Assembly: GCA_945788155.1 (NCBI GenBank)
Contig: CALZKX010000346.1
Span: 1 to 8,151 of the forward strand
DNA length: 8,151 bases
Direction: 5' to 3'
From: an uncultured Flavobacteriaceae bacterium
Lineage (GTDB): Bacteria > Bacteroidota > Bacteroidia > Flavobacteriales > Flavobacteriaceae
The number at the start of each line of letters is the position of its first letter. Positions within the stretch are counted from its first letter, which is position 1. The notes below the pieces were generated by a model that saw only the letters and a list, made by a program, of their open reading frames with translations, searched no databases and was not told the origin of the DNA. Shown piece after piece: positions 6,090 through 8,151 of the stretch. The position numbers were made by a program, and so were the translations under genes.

Positions 6090-6120
6090 CAAATTTACGG
6101 TTTATAAACAAACTGTAAAA
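6090..6120 (-). promoter_or_regulatory. Promoter of leuS
   Basis: On the minus strand TAAATTTG (6090-6097) is a perfect match to the Bacteroidota -7 box TAnnTTTG. A TTTT tract (6117-6120) stands 19 bp upstream at the expected -33 distance, though it lacks the usual G. Transcription would begin near 6083, leaving a leader of about 20 bases before the ATG at 6063. Such a transcript would not contain the alternative ATG at 6111. Confidence 0.55.
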
Positions 6121-6166
6121 CCTTTATATTTAATAAATACGCTAGTTTTAATAACTAAAATCAAAA

Positions 6167-6191
6167 TTGTGAAATATTAGATTTACTTTTG
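6167..6191 (+). promoter_or_regulatory. Promoter of the EamA transporter gene
   Basis: TACTTTTG at 6184-6191 matches the -7 consensus TAnnTTTG fully. The nearest TTG, at 6167-6169, is only 14 bp upstream, shorter than the usual 17-23, so the -33 element is uncertain. Transcription would start near 6198, about 26 bases before the TTG start codon. The leuS promoter diverges from the same 160-bp gap. Confidence 0.45.
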
Positions 6192-6223
6192 AACATAATA
6201 GATTTTGATTAAACCTTCCAATA

Positions 6224-7138
6224 TTGAAAAGCAATTTGTTTAAAGCGCATTTAGCCTTACTTGGTGCCAATGTTATTTATGGAGCAAATTATTTGATTGC
6301 CAAAGGTATCATGCCTAACAAAATAGGTCCTTCTGCTTTTGTATTTATTCGTTTGTTTTGTGGCGCTATATTATTCTGGATTATTAAATTTTTTATAAAA
6401 GAGCGAATTGCTAAAAAAGATATGCTACGACTAGCAATTTGTGGCTTGCTTGGTGCAGCAGCCAATCAATTACTCTTTTTTAATGGATTGAACCTGACTT
6501 CACCTATTGATGCCTCTATTATTATTACCTCTATTCCTGTTATGGTTTTAATTTTTAGTGCATTTCTACTTAAGGAAAAAATTACTTTAAATAAATTACT
6601 CGGAATTACTATTGGCGGCATTGGTGCAGTATTGCTTATTTGGTACGGAAATACAGCAGAAGGAACTAGTTCGTTTTTGGGTAATTTATTAGTGTTTCTA
6701 AATGCTTGTAGTTATGGGCTCTATTTGGTAATCGTAAAACCATTAATGAAAAAATACAACTCTATCACACTAATTAGTTGGGTCTTTTTGTTTGGTTTTA
6801 TTTTTATGTTTCCGTTTGGCATAGGTGATTTATTGTTAACCGATTTTGCAGCATTTGATTTAAATACTTATTTAGTAATTGGGTTTGTGGTCATTTTTAC
6901 AACATTTTTCGCCTACTTATTTAACATTTACGCATTGAATTATGTGTCACCTTCTGTTAGTGGAAGTTATGTGTATTTACAACCAGCAGTGAGTTTTATT
7001 ATGGTAAGTATCTATGCTTATGGATTTGGAAGTAGTGAATATGCACAAGACATTAACTTGGTTAAAATATTAAGCACTTTATTGGTAGTTTCGGGTGTAT
7101 ATTTAATAAGCAGAAAACCTAAAGCAACACTAACTTAA
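6224..7138 (+). CDS. EamA-family (drug/metabolite superfamily) transporter
   Basis: This 304-residue, very hydrophobic protein has about ten membrane helices arranged as two EamA repeats (about residues 8-142 and 152-296), the usual size for the drug/metabolite transporter superfamily. Family signs include GANVIYGANYLIAKG in helix 1, the loop with FVFIRLFCGAILF, SIIITSIPVMVLIFSAFLLKE at the end of repeat 1, and YVSPSVSGSYVYLQPAVSF in repeat 2. Such proteins sit in the inner membrane and usually export amino acids or other small metabolites; the substrate cannot be told here. The start is a TTG at 6224: the next stop upstream is at 6206-6208 and no ATG or GTG lies between. A further TTG at 6236 would remove four residues. 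The 3' end overlaps the convergent ketopantoate reductase gene by 9 bp. Confidence 0.92.
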   Translation: MKSNLFKAHLALLGANVIYGANYLIAKGIMPNKIGPSAFVFIRLFCGAILFWIIKFFIKERIAKKDMLRLAICGLLGAAANQLLFFNGLNLTSPIDASIIITSIPVMVLIFSAFLLKEKITLNKLLGITIGGIGAVLLIWYGNTAEGTSSFLGNLLVFLNACSYGLYLVIVKPLMKKYNSITLISWVFLFGFIFMFPFGIGDLLLTDFAAFDLNTYLVIGFVVIFTTFFAYLFNIYALNYVSPSVSGSYVYLQPAVSFIMVSIYAYGFGSSEYAQDINLVKILSTLLVVSGVYLISRKPKATLT

Positions 7139-8056
7139 TCCTCGAGCATTTCTTTCTTGAGGTAGTAAACAATGATAGGTAAAACTATTTGCAGGAGTTG
7201 TTATGTGCAAATCTTTACCTTGTCTTACAATGTAACCGTTAAAATTATCGAGTTCACTAGGTCGTCCTTCCATGATATCGCGCTGCATGGACGCTGTTGT
7301 TTTGTAGTTCAAATTGTCCACCACTTTAAGTACCATTTCAATATCTTCATTAGATAACCCTATACCTTTAGCATTCGCAATGGCAACAATTTCATTGGCA
7401 GTTTGATACATAATTTGCCTTAACTCTTCATCTGCCCTAATGACACCAAAAACAGAGCGTGTCATAGCTCCAATACCACTAATGGTAGCTATAAATAGAA
7501 ATTTTTTCCAGATATCTAAATGTATATCATCAGAAACCCTGTTTTTTATTCCAGCTTTATCAAGTAGTGTAGCAACTTTTTGAACCCGCTTTGTACTTTG
7601 ATTGTCATACTCTCCAAAAACAATTTCAGGTTCAAATGCAAAATGGTCAATCACTCCAGGCGCTTCAATTTTACTCACAATTTTACATAATCCTGCTAGT
7701 ACGATTTCTTGGGGCAAAATAGCTCTTAAGTTATCCGCATTATTAGCACCATTTTGTAAAGGTAACACCATTGTATTTTTGGTAACAACTTCTTTAATCT
7801 GTTTGGCTACATCTTCAATTTGCCATGATTTTACACCTAGGATTACTAAGTCTATATTATTTAGCTCATTAAAATTGTCTGTTGTTTTTGGATGTACAGT
7901 AAAATCACCATTGATACTTTTTACTTTTAATCCATTAGTTTTTATTGCTTTAAGTGTATTTCCTCTGGCAACAAAAGTGACATTAAAACCTGCTTGTGTT
8001 AATTTTCCTCCAAAATAGCCTCCTACTCCTCCAGCACCTACTACAACAATGTTCAT
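7130..8056 (-). CDS. Ketopantoate reductase (2-dehydropantoate 2-reductase)
   Basis: This 308-residue protein matches the PanE/ApbA family, which reduces ketopantoate to pantoate with NADPH in the pathway to pantothenate and coenzyme A. The N-terminal Rossmann domain carries GAGGVGGYFGG (7-17) and R31, suited to the NADPH phosphate. GVKSWQ (K76) and LQNGANN (N102) match conserved cofactor and substrate positions. In the helical C-terminal domain K185 (WKKF) corresponds to the catalytic lysine and E268 (RPSELDNFNGY) to the conserved glutamate. The product is cytosolic. The ATG at 8054-8056 is preceded by an A-rich leader and a good promoter match. No other pantothenate genes are in the window. 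Family members can act on other 2-keto acids, and some genomes carry several, so the exact substrate is less certain than the fold; I therefore give no symbol. The stop codon lies inside the end of the convergent transporter gene. Confidence 0.9.
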   Translation of the reverse strand: MNIVVVGAGGVGGYFGGKLTQAGFNVTFVARGNTLKAIKTNGLKVKSINGDFTVHPKTTDNFNELNNIDLVILGVKSWQIEDVAKQIKEVVTKNTMVLPLQNGANNADNLRAILPQEIVLAGLCKIVSKIEAPGVIDHFAFEPEIVFGEYDNQSTKRVQKVATLLDKAGIKNRVSDDIHLDIWKKFLFIATISGIGAMTRSVFGVIRADEELRQIMYQTANEIVAIANAKGIGLSNEDIEMVLKVVDNLNYKTTASMQRDIMEGRPSELDNFNGYIVRQGKDLHITTPANSFTYHCLLPQERNARGLS

Positions 8057-8082
8057 ATGTTTTAGTTATTATAATTATAGAT

Positions 8083-8113
8083 TAAAGATACTTTTATATT
8101 TTTACGCTAACAA
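8083..8113 (-). promoter_or_regulatory. Promoter of the ketopantoate reductase gene
   Basis: On the minus strand TTG (8111-8113) is followed after 20 bp by TATCTTTA (8083-8090), one base away from the -7 consensus TAnnTTTG. The expected transcription start leaves a leader of about 20 bases before the ATG at 8056. The element overlaps the upstream region of the divergent gene starting at 8124, so the two may share control. Confidence 0.45.
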
Positions 8114-8123
8114 GAAAAAGTTT

Positions 8124-8151
8124 ATGAGTTCAGCATTTGAAAAACATCAAA
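8124..8151 (+). CDS. ftsX: Start of a divergent gene, probably cell-division protein FtsX
   Basis: An ATG at 8124 opens a frame that runs off the window as MSSAFEKHQ. It follows an A-rich leader (AACAAGAAAAAGTTT). From memory, flavobacterial FtsX proteins begin MSSSFEKYQKRR, and ftsX often lies close to leuS in this group, which supports the call. FtsX is the membrane partner of FtsE in the complex that controls peptidoglycan hydrolysis at division. Only nine codons are visible, so the identification rests on a short match and on context. Confidence 0.5.

Noticed and set aside
6064..6111. N-terminal extension of LeuRS from the ATG at 6111
   Set aside because: A perfect -7 promoter box lies inside it and the family N terminus begins at 6063.
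7602..8018. 138-codon plus-strand reading frame
   Set aside because: It lies wholly antisense to the ketopantoate reductase gene, whose motifs are clear; its own translation resembles no known protein.

Overview
The window looks like chromosomal DNA from a marine-type member of the Flavobacteriaceae (Bacteroidota). The reasons are AT-rich DNA, A-rich leaders instead of Shine-Dalgarno sites, promoter-like TAnnTTTG boxes, protein families of flavobacterial type, and short palindromic repeats of kinds I remember as common in this group. The species cannot be named from the sequence.

Layout from left to right: the 3' part of a saccharopine dehydrogenase-like gene (3-1259, +; the start is off the window); an Lrp/AsnC regulator (1318-1788, +); a 262-bp repeat-rich gap between convergent genes; a membrane zinc metallopeptidase of the YugP family (2051-2746, -); a 190-bp gap ending in a perfect 16-bp hairpin; leucyl-tRNA synthetase leuS (2938-6063, -); a 160-bp divergent promoter region; an EamA-family transporter (6224-7138, +, TTG start); a ketopantoate reductase (7130-8056, -) whose 3' end overlaps that of the transporter by 9 bp; and the first nine codons of a divergent gene that resembles ftsX (8124 to the edge, +).

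The genes are mostly housekeeping or metabolic and do not form one pathway. The one plausible functional pair is the amino-acid-catabolic dehydrogenase with the adjacent Lrp-type regulator. I see no defence system, prophage, insertion sequence, CRISPR array or RNA gene.

The most notable signal is inside leuS. Four short G/C-rich palindromic elements from two repeat families sit within the coding sequence without breaking the frame, and each adds about 8-12 residues at a likely surface loop. Three are related copies in the same orientation and the same codon register. A fifth palindrome, of a third family, begins 3 bp beyond the stop codon, and a decayed half copy of it lies after the Lrp gene. 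This resembles the protein-coding palindromic elements known from Rickettsia, but here they are concentrated in one essential gene. The same synthetase also seems to have an enlarged segment just before its KMSKS motif.
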